64,000 nt of DNA from JAIVJZ01 sp035645695 (lineage in GTDB: Bacteria > Acidobacteriota > Blastocatellia > Pyrinomonadales > Pyrinomonadaceae): the NCBI GenBank assembly GCA_035645695.1, contig DASQMC010000027.1:124001-188000 (forward strand), written 5' to 3'. The position numbers and the translations under genes were made by a program. Below, one piece after another: positions 42,328 to 51,325 of the stretch (position 1 is the stretch's first letter; each line of letters opens with the position of its first letter). Under the pieces are notes generated by a model. It did no database searches, had not been told where the DNA came from, and worked only from the letters and a program-made list of their open reading frames with translations.

Positions 42328-44889
42328 ATGCACAGACTCATCTGGCTCATTCCGCTTTTGCCGCTCGCGGGGGCGGCGGTCAACGGGTTGCTCGGCCGCC
42401 GCCTGCGCTTCTCGGAAACGGTGGTCGGCGCGATTGCCGTCGGTTCGGTCGCGCTGGCGTTTCTGCTGGGCGTCGCGGCCGTCTATTCATACGGCTTCGG
42501 CGGCCACGCGCAGTGGCCTGAGCCTTACGTGACGAGCCAGGACGGCGCATTCGGCTACCAGTGGATTCCCGGCGGCTCGACGGAACTCACGCAGGGCAAG
42601 CGCGAAGGCGCGGCGCTCACCGGCGGCGAGCGGGAGCCGGGGGTCTCGGGCGCGCTGTTAGACGTGGAGTGGAGTTATCAACTCGACCCGCTTTCGTCGA
42701 TCTTCATCCTCGTTATTACGGGCGTCGGTCTCTGCATCTTCGTCTTCGCGACCGGGTACATGCACGGCGACGCGGGGTTCTATCGCTTCTTCGCATATCT
42801 CGGCCTCTTCATGTTCATGATGCTCATCCTCGTGATGGGGTCGAACTTCCTGATGATGTTCGTCGGCTGGGAAGGGGTGGGGCTGTGCTCCTACCTGCTC
42901 ATCGGCTATTACTTCGACCGCAAGGAGGCGGGCGACGCTTCGCGCAAGGCGTTCATCACGAACCGCATCGGCGACTTCGGCTTCGCCCTCGCCGTCTTCG
43001 GCATCATCGCCACTTTCGGCTCGACGCAATATACGCAGGTGATGTCGGTGGCTTCCGGATACCCGGTCGAACCGCTGGGCACGTTCGGCCTGATGTCTTG
43101 GCTCGCGCTCGGCCTCTTCGTCGGCGCGTGCGGCAAGTCGGCGCAGATACCTCTCTATGTCTGGCTGCCGGACGCGATGGCCGGGCCGACGCCGGTCTCC
43201 GCCCTCATCCACGCGGCGACGATGGTCACGGCCGGTCTCTACATGTTGACGCGCACGAACGTTATCTTCCAGCACTCACAGACGATGATGCTCGTCGTCG
43301 CCGTCGTCGGCGCGCTGACCGCGCTCTTCGCCGCGACCATCGGCATCACGCAGAACGACATCAAGAAAGTGCTCGCCTACTCGACCGTCTCCCAACTCGG
43401 GTTCATGTTCCTCGCGTGCGGCGTGGGCGCGTTCGCCATCGGCATCTTCCATGTCATGACGCACGCCTTCTTCAAAGCCCTGATGTTCCTCGGCGCGGGC
43501 TCCGTCATCCACGGCATGCACCACGAACAGGACATGCGGCGCATGGGCGGCCTCAGGCGTTACATGCCGAAGACTTACTGGACGTTTCTCGCCGGTTGGC
43601 TCGCCATCTGCGGCATCATCCCGTTTTCGGGCTTCTGGTCGAAGGACGAAATTCTGTGGAACGCGGCTTCGACCACGCTCATCCCTTACGGCTGGCTGCT
43701 CTGGGCGGTCGGGACGTTTACCGCCGCGCTGACCGCCTTCTACATGACGCGTCTCGTCGCCATGACCTTCTGGGGCAAAGAGCGTTTCCTCGAAGTGCAT
43801 GCGGGCGGGCAGGCCGACGAAGCGCACGCACATGCTTACGACGAAGATGTCAGGCAGCACCATGCACGCACGGAGTCGGCCGGAGACCGCCCGCACCACG
43901 CGCCCCAGGAGCGCGTCGGGATAGCCCATATCGAGGAGACGGGCGGAGGCCCGCACGAGGATGCGAGAGGACGCGACATACACGACCAACACGACCCGCA
44001 CGACCGGAGCGCGCATGGGCATGGACACGGCTCGGTCGTGCCGCACGAGTCGCCGCGCGCGATGTGGATTCCGCTCGCCGTCCTCGCGGTGCTCGCGGTT
44101 GTCGGCGGCTTCGTCGGCATCGGCCCCGCGTTCAAGTTCATTACGGGCGCAGAGCATCCGGGCGGGCGCATGAACATCGTCAACTGGCTTGAGCCGGTTA
44201 TCTGGAATCCCTCGACCAAACAGTTCAACGCACCGCACGGCGCGGGCGGGGAACATGCCGGGGCGGGCGCACAACCGGACGCGAATTTGATCGCTTCGAC
44301 ATCGGCAGACTTTTCGTTGGGAGCGGCGCACTCGCCCTACGGCAACGACACGGGCTTGAATCTCGCGCACGCTGTCGAAGGCGTCACCCACAGCCACCTC
44401 CTGACCGAATGGTTGTTCATCATCATCTCCATTCTGGCGGCTCTCGCCGGCATGGGGCTGGCCTACCTGTTCTATGTCAAGAGTCCGCACCTGCCCGACC
44501 TCTGGGCGGCGCGTCTCGGCGCGCTCTATCGTGCGAGCTATAACAAATACCATGTCGACGAACTCTACGGCTTCCTCTTCACGCGGCGCACGATGGACGC
44601 GGCGCGCGGCATCTGCGCCGTTGACGCAAAGGGAATTGACGGCGCGGTCAACGGCTCGGCGGCCTTGACGCGACGCATCAGCCGCCACACCGGCAACTTC
44701 GACCGGCGCGTGGTTGACGGCGCGGTCAACGGCATCGCCGGTTTTATCGGGCGGCTCATGTCGCCGCTCCTGCGGGCGGCACAGACCGGGCTGACGGCCA
44801 ACTACGCGCTCGTCATGGTGCTCGGCCTAGTCTGCGCCGTCATCTTCTTTTTCAGCGGCGACATACTGGGTCTGGTGCGCGGAAGATGA
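42328..44889 (+). CDS. nuoL: NADH-quinone oxidoreductase subunit L with His-rich insert
   Basis: 853 residues from ATG 42328, longer than the usual 610-650. The antiporter-like core is complete (MMFVGWEGVGLCSYLLIGYYFDRKEAGDASRKAF; MAGPTPVSALIHAATMVTAGLY; THAFFKALMFLGAGSVIH). Two insertions account for the length: about 50 residues early (64-110), and a His/Asp/Glu-rich hydrophilic loop at about 490-575 with HAHAYDEDVRQHH and HDQHDPHD segments, followed by further loop sequence. A C-terminal lateral helix region is present. Distal proton pump of complex I. Confidence 0.95.
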   Translation: MHRLIWLIPLLPLAGAAVNGLLGRRLRFSETVVGAIAVGSVALAFLLGVAAVYSYGFGGHAQWPEPYVTSQDGAFGYQWIPGGSTELTQGKREGAALTGGEREPGVSGALLDVEWSYQLDPLSSIFILVITGVGLCIFVFATGYMHGDAGFYRFFAYLGLFMFMMLILVMGSNFLMMFVGWEGVGLCSYLLIGYYFDRKEAGDASRKAFITNRIGDFGFALAVFGIIATFGSTQYTQVMSVASGYPVEPLGTFGLMSWLALGLFVGACGKSAQIPLYVWLPDAMAGPTPVSALIHAATMVTAGLYMLTRTNVIFQHSQTMMLVVAVVGALTALFAATIGITQNDIKKVLAYSTVSQLGFMFLACGVGAFAIGIFHVMTHAFFKALMFLGAGSVIHGMHHEQDMRRMGGLRRYMPKTYWTFLAGWLAICGIIPFSGFWSKDEILWNAASTTLIPYGWLLWAVGTFTAALTAFYMTRLVAMTFWGKERFLEVHAGGQADEAHAHAYDEDVRQHHARTESAGDRPHHAPQERVGIAHIEETGGGPHEDARGRDIHDQHDPHDRSAHGHGHGSVVPHESPRAMWIPLAVLAVLAVVGGFVGIGPAFKFITGAEHPGGRMNIVNWLEPVIWNPSTKQFNAPHGAGGEHAGAGAQPDANLIASTSADFSLGAAHSPYGNDTGLNLAHAVEGVTHSHLLTEWLFIIISILAALAGMGLAYLFYVKSPHLPDLWAARLGALYRASYNKYHVDELYGFLFTRRTMDAARGICAVDAKGIDGAVNGSAALTRRISRHTGNFDRRVVDGAVNGIAGFIGRLMSPLLRAAQTGLTANYALVMVLGLVCAVIFFFSGDILGLVRGR

Positions 44890-44902
44890 ACAGTAGATGA
44901 AC

Positions 44903-44992
44903 GGTTTTCAGTTTTCAGTTTTGAGACGCGTCGCGGGACACGCCAAATCTCAAAACCGGAAACTGAAAACCGGAAACTGAAAACTGAAAACT
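44903..44992. repeat. Heptamer inverted-repeat element, GTTTTCA family
   Basis: Left arm 44903-44925 (three units), right arm 44950-44992 (six units with CGGAAAC variants). It ends 3 bases before nuoM. Confidence 0.9.
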
Positions 44993-44995
44993 CTT

Positions 44996-46696
44996 ATGAA
45001 AATCCCTTACTTGCTCTCCATCATCACGTGGCTGCCGCTCGTCGGCGCGCTCATCATCCTGTTCGTGTTCAGGAAAGACAATGCGCGGGCGATCAAGCGA
45101 TTCGCCACCGCGTGGTTCGGGCTGGTCTTTCTGGTGTCGCTCGCACTGCTGGGCTATGACCGCGCGGCGAGCGGGATGCAGTTTATCGAAGACTGCCAGT
45201 GGATTCCGATCATAGGGGCGCGCTATCAGATGGGCGTTGACGGCGTGGCCGTCCTGCTCATCGTGTTGACGACGCTCCTCGGCGTCATCGCCGCGCTCTC
45301 TTCTTGGGAATACATCGGGAAGCGCGAGCAGGAATACTACGTCCTGCTGCTGCTGTTGCAGGCGGCCGTGGTCGGCGTCTTCGCCTCGATGGATCTGTTT
45401 TTGTTCTACCTCTTCTTCGAGGTCTCGCTCGTGCCGATGTATTTCCTGATCGGCATCTGGGGCGGCGAGCGCAGGCTCTATGCGGCCATCAAGTTTTTCC
45501 TCTACACGCTCGTCGGGTCGGTCATCATGCTGCTCGGCGTCCTGAAGATGTACTTCTTAACTCAGGACGCGACGCTTACGGCGTCGATCACCCCGGCCGT
45601 TATGGACAACATCGCGGCCACGGGCACGCAGGCGCGCGCCGTTCTCGACAATGCACGGGCGGCGGCCGCGGCGGGCGGCACGTTCAACATCATGTTCCTG
45701 CAAGCGCTCGGGACTGCGCTGCCGATGGGGACGATGCAGGTGCTGTTGTTCTTCGCCTTCGCCATCGGCTTCGCCATCAAAGTGCCGATGTGGCCGTTTC
45801 ACACGTGGCTGCCGGACGCGCACGTCGAAGCGCCGACCGCAGGCTCGGTCATCCTCGCCGGGATACTTTTGAAACTCGGAACCTACGGCTTCTTCCGCTT
45901 CAACCTGCCGATGTTCCCCGAAGCCTCGAAGGATTTGAGCTATTTCAACCTTTTCGGAGCGACGTTCGGCGTGCGTCACATCATGGTCGCGCTGGCGATC
46001 ATCGGCATCATCTACGGCGCGCTCGCCGCCATGTATTTCGTCGTCGTAAAAGACGGCGACGTGAAGAAGCTCGTCGCCTATTCGTCGGTCTCCTCGATGG
46101 GCATCGTCATCCTCGGATTGTTCGCTCTCAACCCGAACGGCCTGAACGGCGCGGTGCTGCACATGATCAACCACGGCATCTATTCGGCCGCGCTGTTCCT
46201 GCTCGTCGGCATCATTTACGAGCGGCGGCACACGCGCAAAGTTTCCGAGTTCGGCGGGCTGTCGCACGTCATGCCGGGCTATGCCACGGTCTTTCTCGTG
46301 ATGACGATGACGGCGATAGGGCTGCCGCTTTTGTGCGTCTTCATCTCGGAATTTCTGGCGATGCGGGGCGCGTTCGAGGCGCAGCCGTGGTGGGCGGCGT
46401 GGGCTGCGCTCGGCATCATCCTGAACGCGGGCTACATGCTCTGGCTCTACCAGCGCATGTTCTTCGGCCACATCGACAACCCGAAGAACGAAACCTTAAC
46501 CGACATGAACGGCCGCGAGTGGGCTTACATGCTTCCGCTCGTCGCGCTATCGCTCTGGATCGGCGCTTACCCGAAACCGTTCATCGAGTACATCCAGCGA
46601 CCCGTCGATTCGGTCGTCCGGCAAGTGCGTCCCGATTACCCCTTCCGGCCGGGCACGCCCCAAACGACGCCGACGACGGCGAGAGCCGAAAGATAA
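44996..46696 (+). CDS. nuoM: NADH-quinone oxidoreductase subunit M
   Basis: 566 residues from ATG 44996. Fourteen or so TM helices with the antiporter-like motif FLFYLFFEVSLVPMYFLIGIWGG (conserved Glu) and FHTWLPDAHVEAPTAGSVILAGILLKLGTYGF; lysines in VKDGDVKKLVAYSSVSSMGIV. An extra loop of about 45 residues (Ala/Thr-rich, 190-235) lies between two helices. Proton-pumping subunit. The start has no ribosome site. Confidence 0.96.
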   Translation: MKIPYLLSIITWLPLVGALIILFVFRKDNARAIKRFATAWFGLVFLVSLALLGYDRAASGMQFIEDCQWIPIIGARYQMGVDGVAVLLIVLTTLLGVIAALSSWEYIGKREQEYYVLLLLLQAAVVGVFASMDLFLFYLFFEVSLVPMYFLIGIWGGERRLYAAIKFFLYTLVGSVIMLLGVLKMYFLTQDATLTASITPAVMDNIAATGTQARAVLDNARAAAAAGGTFNIMFLQALGTALPMGTMQVLLFFAFAIGFAIKVPMWPFHTWLPDAHVEAPTAGSVILAGILLKLGTYGFFRFNLPMFPEASKDLSYFNLFGATFGVRHIMVALAIIGIIYGALAAMYFVVVKDGDVKKLVAYSSVSSMGIVILGLFALNPNGLNGAVLHMINHGIYSAALFLLVGIIYERRHTRKVSEFGGLSHVMPGYATVFLVMTMTAIGLPLLCVFISEFLAMRGAFEAQPWWAAWAALGIILNAGYMLWLYQRMFFGHIDNPKNETLTDMNGREWAYMLPLVALSLWIGAYPKPFIEYIQRPVDSVVRQVRPDYPFRPGTPQTTPTTARAER

Positions 46697-46698
46697 AC

Positions 46699-46775
46699 GA
46701 TGAAGGATGAACGCTGAGCGATGAACTGAAATCCGTCGCTTTATATTCATCGTTCATCGTTCCGCGTTCATCATT
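46699..46775. repeat. Heptamer inverted-repeat element, GATGAAC family
   Basis: Left arm 46699-46730 with four units (one GCTGAGC variant), right arm 46745-46775. Starts 2 bases after the nuoM stop, ends 7 bases before nuoN. Confidence 0.92.
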
Positions 46776-46782
46776 ACTGCTT

Positions 46783-48357
46783 ATGCTACTTCAAGCCAAC
46801 ACCACCGCCCTGTTCAGCGTGCGCGACCTTCAGTTGATCGCGCCCGAGTTGATCCTGACACTCTGCGCGTGCGTCGTGCTCGTGCTGGAAGTCATACTCC
46901 CGCGCCGCGACCGCAAGTGGACGGCCTACTTCGCCTTCGCCGGAACAGTGCTCGCCGCCGTCTCTCTCTTCCTGCTCTGGCAGACGACGCGCGCCAGCCT
47001 GCCGATTGACGCTTTCTACGGCATGGTGCGCATAGACGGCTTCGCGATCATCTTCAAAATGATCTTTCTCCTCGCGGCCGCCATGACCATCGCCATCAGC
47101 CTGCGCTATCTGGACGTGGAGGGAGAGCAACACGGCGAGTATTACGCGCTCGTTCTGTTCGCCACGGTCGGCATGATGTTTCTCGCGTGCGGTTACGATC
47201 TGATCTCGCTCTACATCAGTCTGGAGTTGATGGCGCTGACGTTCTACGTGCTCGTCGGTTTCACAAAACGCGAGCGGCGTTCCAACGAAGCGGGCATGAA
47301 ATATTTCCTGCTCGGCGCGTTCTCCTCGGGCGTGCTGCTCTACGGCATGTCGCTGCTGTTCGGCGTCGCCGGTTCGACCAATCTCGGCGACATCTCGCAG
47401 AGCGTCACGTCGATCCTCGGCGGCGCGCCCCTCGAAGGTGCGCTCGCGGGAAGCCTGCCGCTGCGGCCGATCCTGCTGCTCGCCATGATCGCGCTCGCCG
47501 CCGGGTTGTTCTTCAAGATCGCCGCCGTGCCGTTTCACATGTGGGCGCCGGACGCATACGAGGGCGCGCCCACTTCCGTTACGGCCTTTCTCTCGACGGG
47601 ATCGAAAGCTGCTAGCTTCGCGCTATTCGCGCGCATCTTTCTCGAAGCCCTCGGCGGGATGCGCGTCGATTGGGCGCCGCTCGTCGGCCTCGTCGCCGCC
47701 ATCACGATCCTGGTCGGCAACTGGGCGGCGGTCACGCAGGTGAACGCAAAACGGCTGCTCGCCTATTCGTCGATCTCGAACGCCGGTTATCTGCTGCTCG
47801 GCATCATCGCCGCAAACGAGTATGGCTACACCGGCCTCGTCGTCTACCTGCTCGTCTACACCTTGATGAACATCGGCGCGTTCGGCGTCATCATCTCCCT
47901 GCGCCGTCGCGGCCTCGTCGGCGATAACGTTGACGACTTTGCGGGGCTGGGACAGAAAGCGCCGGGCATGGCGTTGATGATGACGGTCTTCATGCTCTCG
48001 CTCGGCGGCCTGCCGCTGACGGGCGGCTTCATCGGCAAGTGGTTTCTCTTCGGCGGCCTGCTTCAACGCGCTGCGGCCGACGGCAAGGATTGGTACATCT
48101 GGCTGGCCGTCTGGGCGCTTCTCAACACGGTCGTCTCCTTCTACTACTACATCCGGTTCATACGCGTGATGTATCTCGGCGACGAATTGGCAGACGCACG
48201 CCCGCTCTCTCTGTCGCCCGCGCTGCGCACCGCGCTCGTCGTCGCCGTCGTCGGCGTCGTCTTGATCGGCATCTACCCGCAGCCGTTTATCAACCTCGCG
48301 CAGACGCTCGTCTCATCGTTGACGGGCGCAACTTCGGGCGCGTTCGCTCTCAAGTGA
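46783..48357 (+). CDS. nuoN: NADH-quinone oxidoreductase subunit N
   Basis: 524 residues from ATG 46783. The antiporter-like core is clear: DLISLYISLELMALTFYVLVGF, the conserved VPFHMWAPDAYEGAPTSVTAFLSTGSKAASFALF, and NAKRLLAYSSISNAGYLLLG. It is the last nuo gene; nuoE, nuoF and nuoG are not downstream. Third antiporter-like pump subunit. Confidence 0.97.
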   Translation: MLLQANTTALFSVRDLQLIAPELILTLCACVVLVLEVILPRRDRKWTAYFAFAGTVLAAVSLFLLWQTTRASLPIDAFYGMVRIDGFAIIFKMIFLLAAAMTIAISLRYLDVEGEQHGEYYALVLFATVGMMFLACGYDLISLYISLELMALTFYVLVGFTKRERRSNEAGMKYFLLGAFSSGVLLYGMSLLFGVAGSTNLGDISQSVTSILGGAPLEGALAGSLPLRPILLLAMIALAAGLFFKIAAVPFHMWAPDAYEGAPTSVTAFLSTGSKAASFALFARIFLEALGGMRVDWAPLVGLVAAITILVGNWAAVTQVNAKRLLAYSSISNAGYLLLGIIAANEYGYTGLVVYLLVYTLMNIGAFGVIISLRRRGLVGDNVDDFAGLGQKAPGMALMMTVFMLSLGGLPLTGGFIGKWFLFGGLLQRAAADGKDWYIWLAVWALLNTVVSFYYYIRFIRVMYLGDELADARPLSLSPALRTALVVAVVGVVLIGIYPQPFINLAQTLVSSLTGATSGAFALK

Positions 48358-48400
48358 CACGCCTCCTGCCTTAACGACCAACTCACAGGAGATAATCAAT

Positions 48401-48733
48401 ATGACTCTCACACCGACTGCCCTGAACCGGCTGTTCATTGCGTTAGCCATAACAGCCCAATTCTTCCTGCTCGTTCCGGCGACGCAGGCTTTCACAAGCG
48501 CCCTCCCCGCAACTGCGCAGAATGTTAATACGTCGGACAGAGACCGGATACCCCCCGACCCGAACCGTGGAATATCCGAGGACGCGAGACGGAGTATAAG
48601 GGAGAGCCGAAGGCGAGCGGCGTGCCGTTCGCGATGTCAAAGAGAGTTCGCCAACTGCGTCGCGATCACAAGTAGGCGCAGACGGGCAAGATGCGAAGAG
48701 GGAAAGAGAGCCTGTTTATTGAATTGCCGGTAA
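48401..48733 (+). CDS. Secreted Cys/Arg-rich helical-hairpin-like peptide
   Basis: 110 residues from ATG 48401. Signal peptide residues 1-30 (LFIALAITAQFFLLVPATQA). The C-terminal 40 residues hold six cysteines in the symmetric pattern C-x3-C-x6-C-x11-C-x6-C-x3-C, within very basic helices (CRSRCQREFANC and CEEGKRACLLNC). Two antiparallel helices stapled by disulfides, as in CX3C helical hairpins, is a plausible fold. No family is recognised. It lies 43 bases after nuoN and is closed by a strong terminator. Possible roles: secreted effector, envelope binding peptide; unproven. Confidence 0.65.
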   Translation: MTLTPTALNRLFIALAITAQFFLLVPATQAFTSALPATAQNVNTSDRDRIPPDPNRGISEDARRSIRESRRRAACRSRCQREFANCVAITSRRRRARCEEGKRACLLNCR

Positions 48734-48752
48734 TTGCCATGTCGTGACTTGC

Positions 48753-48793
48753 CGGGGCGATGTTCTCGTGAGAGCATCGCCCCCGTTTTTTTT
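48753..48793 (+). terminator. Rho-independent terminator after the Cys-rich peptide gene
   Basis: A 14-bp stem (48753-48766 with 48771-48784), CGTG loop, eight T (48786-48793). The next start codon begins at 48794, the base after the T run. Confidence 0.92.
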
Positions 48794-50053
48794 ATGTCTG
48801 TCTTTTATTTCTTCGCCGCGCTGCTGCTGCTGCAAGCCCTCGTCTCGCTTCGAGGCGGCGCGCGTTACCTGCGCTACTTCCGGCGCGAACTATCCGCCAC
48901 GCCCGCGCCGGATTTCACGCCCTTCCTAACCGTCGTCGTCCCCTGTCGCGATCTAGACGAAGGCTTGCGCGAAAACCTCGACGCGCTCTGTGTCCAGAAT
49001 TATCCGTCCTACGAGATCATCTTCGTGATTGATGACCCTGGCGACCCCGCGCTGAAAGTTATTGAGGAAGTGCGTCACACATACGGGAAAGCCCCACACC
49101 TGCCGACGCGCTTGATTGTGGCGGGCAGGGCATCGGAGAGCGGCCAGAAAGTTCATAACCTCATCGCCGCCGTCGGCGTCGCGGACGCTCGCAGCGAGGT
49201 TTTCGTCTTCGTCGACTCGGACGCCCGCCCGCGCCGCGATTGGTTGCGCGCGCTCGTCTCGCCGCTCGCCGATGAACGCACGGGCGCGGCGACCGGCTAT
49301 CGTTGGTTTATCCCGCCGAACAACCTGTCCTCGCACCTGCGCGCCGTCTGGAACGCCTCGATTGCTTCCGCGCTCGGCGAAAACTCGCGCTCGAATTTTT
49401 GCTGGGGCGGTTCGACGGCGATCCGGCGCGAAACTTTCACGCGCCTGCGCATGGTCGAAAGTTGGCGCGGAACGCTTTCCGACGATTTCGCCCTCACCCG
49501 CGCACTCCGGAACGCGCAACTTCCGATTCATTTCGTCCCGCGCTGCCTGACGGCTTCTCACGAGACCTGCAACGCGCGCACGCTCGTCGAATTCACCACG
49601 CGCCAACTCAGGATCACGCGCGTCTACGCGCCGCGCCTGTGGCGCATCGTGCTCGTCTCAAACGCGCTCTTCGTAGCGGTTTTTTACGGCGGCCTCGCGC
49701 TCACGCTCCTGCGCTTCCGGCGCGGCTTGCCATACGCGCTGCCGCTCGCCCTCGTTGCGTGCGTCTTCACGCTCGGCTCGGCGAAAGCACTGTTGCGTCT
49801 GCGCGCGGTCGCGCTTGCGCTCGCGCCGGAGCAACAAATATGGCGCGCTCCCGCGCTCGCCGCTCACATACTTTTATGGCCGCTCGCCTCCGCGCTCTTT
49901 CTCTACAATGCGCTCGCCGCAGCTCTCTCGCGTCGCATACGCTGGCGCGGCATCACCTATGAATTGAAATCGCCGTCGGAAACTGTCATCATCGACGCCG
50001 CACGAACCGCGGACGAGAAGGCGACGACGACGAGCGACGTTCCACACGACTGA
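48794..50053 (+). CDS. Family 2 glycosyltransferase, ceramide-glucosyltransferase/HpnI-like
   Basis: 419 residues from ATG 48794, the base after the terminator T run; an upstream in-frame ATG at 48734 would place the hairpin inside the coding region. One N-terminal TM helix, then the GT2 domain: FLTVVVPCRDLDEGLRENLDAL, IIFVIDDPGDPA, the DxD motif VFVDSDARPRRDW, catalytic TLSDDFALTRAL, and a QxxRW-like RQLRITRVY. Three C-terminal TM helices. It probably transfers a sugar from a nucleotide donor to a membrane lipid. The radical SAM gene follows by 5 bases. Confidence 0.88.
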   Translation: MSVFYFFAALLLLQALVSLRGGARYLRYFRRELSATPAPDFTPFLTVVVPCRDLDEGLRENLDALCVQNYPSYEIIFVIDDPGDPALKVIEEVRHTYGKAPHLPTRLIVAGRASESGQKVHNLIAAVGVADARSEVFVFVDSDARPRRDWLRALVSPLADERTGAATGYRWFIPPNNLSSHLRAVWNASIASALGENSRSNFCWGGSTAIRRETFTRLRMVESWRGTLSDDFALTRALRNAQLPIHFVPRCLTASHETCNARTLVEFTTRQLRITRVYAPRLWRIVLVSNALFVAVFYGGLALTLLRFRRGLPYALPLALVACVFTLGSAKALLRLRAVALALAPEQQIWRAPALAAHILLWPLASALFLYNALAAALSRRIRWRGITYELKSPSETVIIDAARTADEKATTTSDVPHD

Positions 50054-50058
50054 ACACG

Positions 50059-51180
50059 ATGTCCAACAAAGCAGTCAAACTTTTTCAGTTGCTCCGCTCG
50101 ACCGAACGCGAACGGCGTCTCGGCACGGTGATCCTGTTCGTCACCTCGCGCTGCAACGCGAAGTGCGAGACCTGCTTCTACTGGGACGAACTGAACAGAC
50201 CGGGCGACATGACTTTCGCGCAGATCGAAAAAATCTCGCGCACGATGCCGCCCATCACAGACCTCTGGCTCTCCGGCGGCGAGCCGACGCTCCGGCGCGA
50301 CCTCGGCGACATCATCAATCTCTTCGTGCGTCAAAACGGAGTCCGCCGCGTCATAATCCCGACGAACGCCATCGTCAAGTCGCACGTCTCGTCGGCGGTC
50401 GCGCGTGCGCTCGGCGACAACCCCGGCATAGACCTCTATCTCAACGTCGCGCTCGACGGCTATGGCGCGACACACGACCGCATACGCGGCGTCCCCGGCA
50501 ACTGGGAACGCACCCTCGACTGCATACGCGCTCTCTATCCTCTGAAAGAAAAGTACGGAGATCGTTTCCGGCTCAACGTCAACACGGTCGTCTGCGCCGA
50601 GAACTACACGGAGATCGAACGACTCTCCGCGTACCTGTGGGAAAACTTCCGGCTCGACGGCCACTACTTCAACCTCATACGCGGCGAGGCCAAAGCGGGC
50701 GCGACGATCAAACAAGTGCCGCCCGAAATACTGCCGCAGATGTATGCCCGCGTCGCGGCCTTGACGAAGCGCTACGGCGAACGCATGTTCGCCGACGACG
50801 AGGCGACCACACGCTTCGTCAAATCAATCGCCTACGTCGGCGCGATCACGACGCACTATCGCACGCAACTCGCCAACTTCGACCGCCAGACACCGTGGGC
50901 TTTTCCCTGCACGGCGGGCGAGACGACCGCCGTCATCGATTACAACGGCGATGTGCGCGCCTGCGAATTGCGCGAAAAATTCGCCGCGCTCCCGGATTAC
51001 GATTACGATTTCGGCGCGCTCTGGAACGGCGGGCAGAGAGGGGCGGAACTCGCCGCCATCGACGGCGGAAAAACCTGCTGGTGTACGCACGTCTGCTTCA
51101 TACACGATTCCATGCGCCATTCGCGCCGCGCCCTGCTCTACGAGTTGCCGAAGAACTATGCGACGCGTGAGAAATGGTAG
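50059..51180 (+). CDS. Radical SAM protein with SPASM-like C-terminus
   Basis: 373 residues from ATG 50059. The 4Fe-4S motif is C32-x3-C36-x2-C39 in RCNAKCETCFYW, followed by LWLSGGEPTLRRDLG for SAM binding. C-terminal cysteines in VRACELREK and KTCWCTHVCFIH suggest a second cluster of the SPASM or twitch type. Cotranscribed with the glycosyltransferase (5 bases apart), so the two may act on the same lipid or peptide. The substrate cannot be read from the sequence. Confidence 0.88.
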   Translation: MSNKAVKLFQLLRSTERERRLGTVILFVTSRCNAKCETCFYWDELNRPGDMTFAQIEKISRTMPPITDLWLSGGEPTLRRDLGDIINLFVRQNGVRRVIIPTNAIVKSHVSSAVARALGDNPGIDLYLNVALDGYGATHDRIRGVPGNWERTLDCIRALYPLKEKYGDRFRLNVNTVVCAENYTEIERLSAYLWENFRLDGHYFNLIRGEAKAGATIKQVPPEILPQMYARVAALTKRYGERMFADDEATTRFVKSIAYVGAITTHYRTQLANFDRQTPWAFPCTAGETTAVIDYNGDVRACELREKFAALPDYDYDFGALWNGGQRGAELAAIDGGKTCWCTHVCFIHDSMRHSRRALLYELPKNYATREKW

Positions 51181-51192
51181 TTTCAAACACGG

Positions 51193-51317
51193 GGTTTCAA
51201 GTTTCAGGTTTCAAGTTTCAAGTTAAAAACGAAGAGCCTTAAACCCGAGTCCCGAACTTTCGCGTTAAAGAACCGGAAATCTCAGACTTGAAACTTGAAA
51301 CCTGAAACTTGAAACCG
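51193..51317. repeat. Heptamer inverted-repeat element, GTTTCAA/GTTTCAG family
   Basis: Left arm 51193-51225 (four units), right arm 51285-51317. A 60-base loop. Starts 12 bases after the radical SAM stop, ends 8 bases before the AtpZ-like gene. Confidence 0.9.
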
Positions 51318-51325
51318 AAACGCTT

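Noticed and set aside
48401..51180. Possible RiPP cluster (Cys peptide, glycosyltransferase, radical SAM)
   Set aside because: The Cys peptide has a Sec signal and is separated by a strong terminator; no transporter or leader-peptide recognition domain is seen. Kept only as neighbouring genes.
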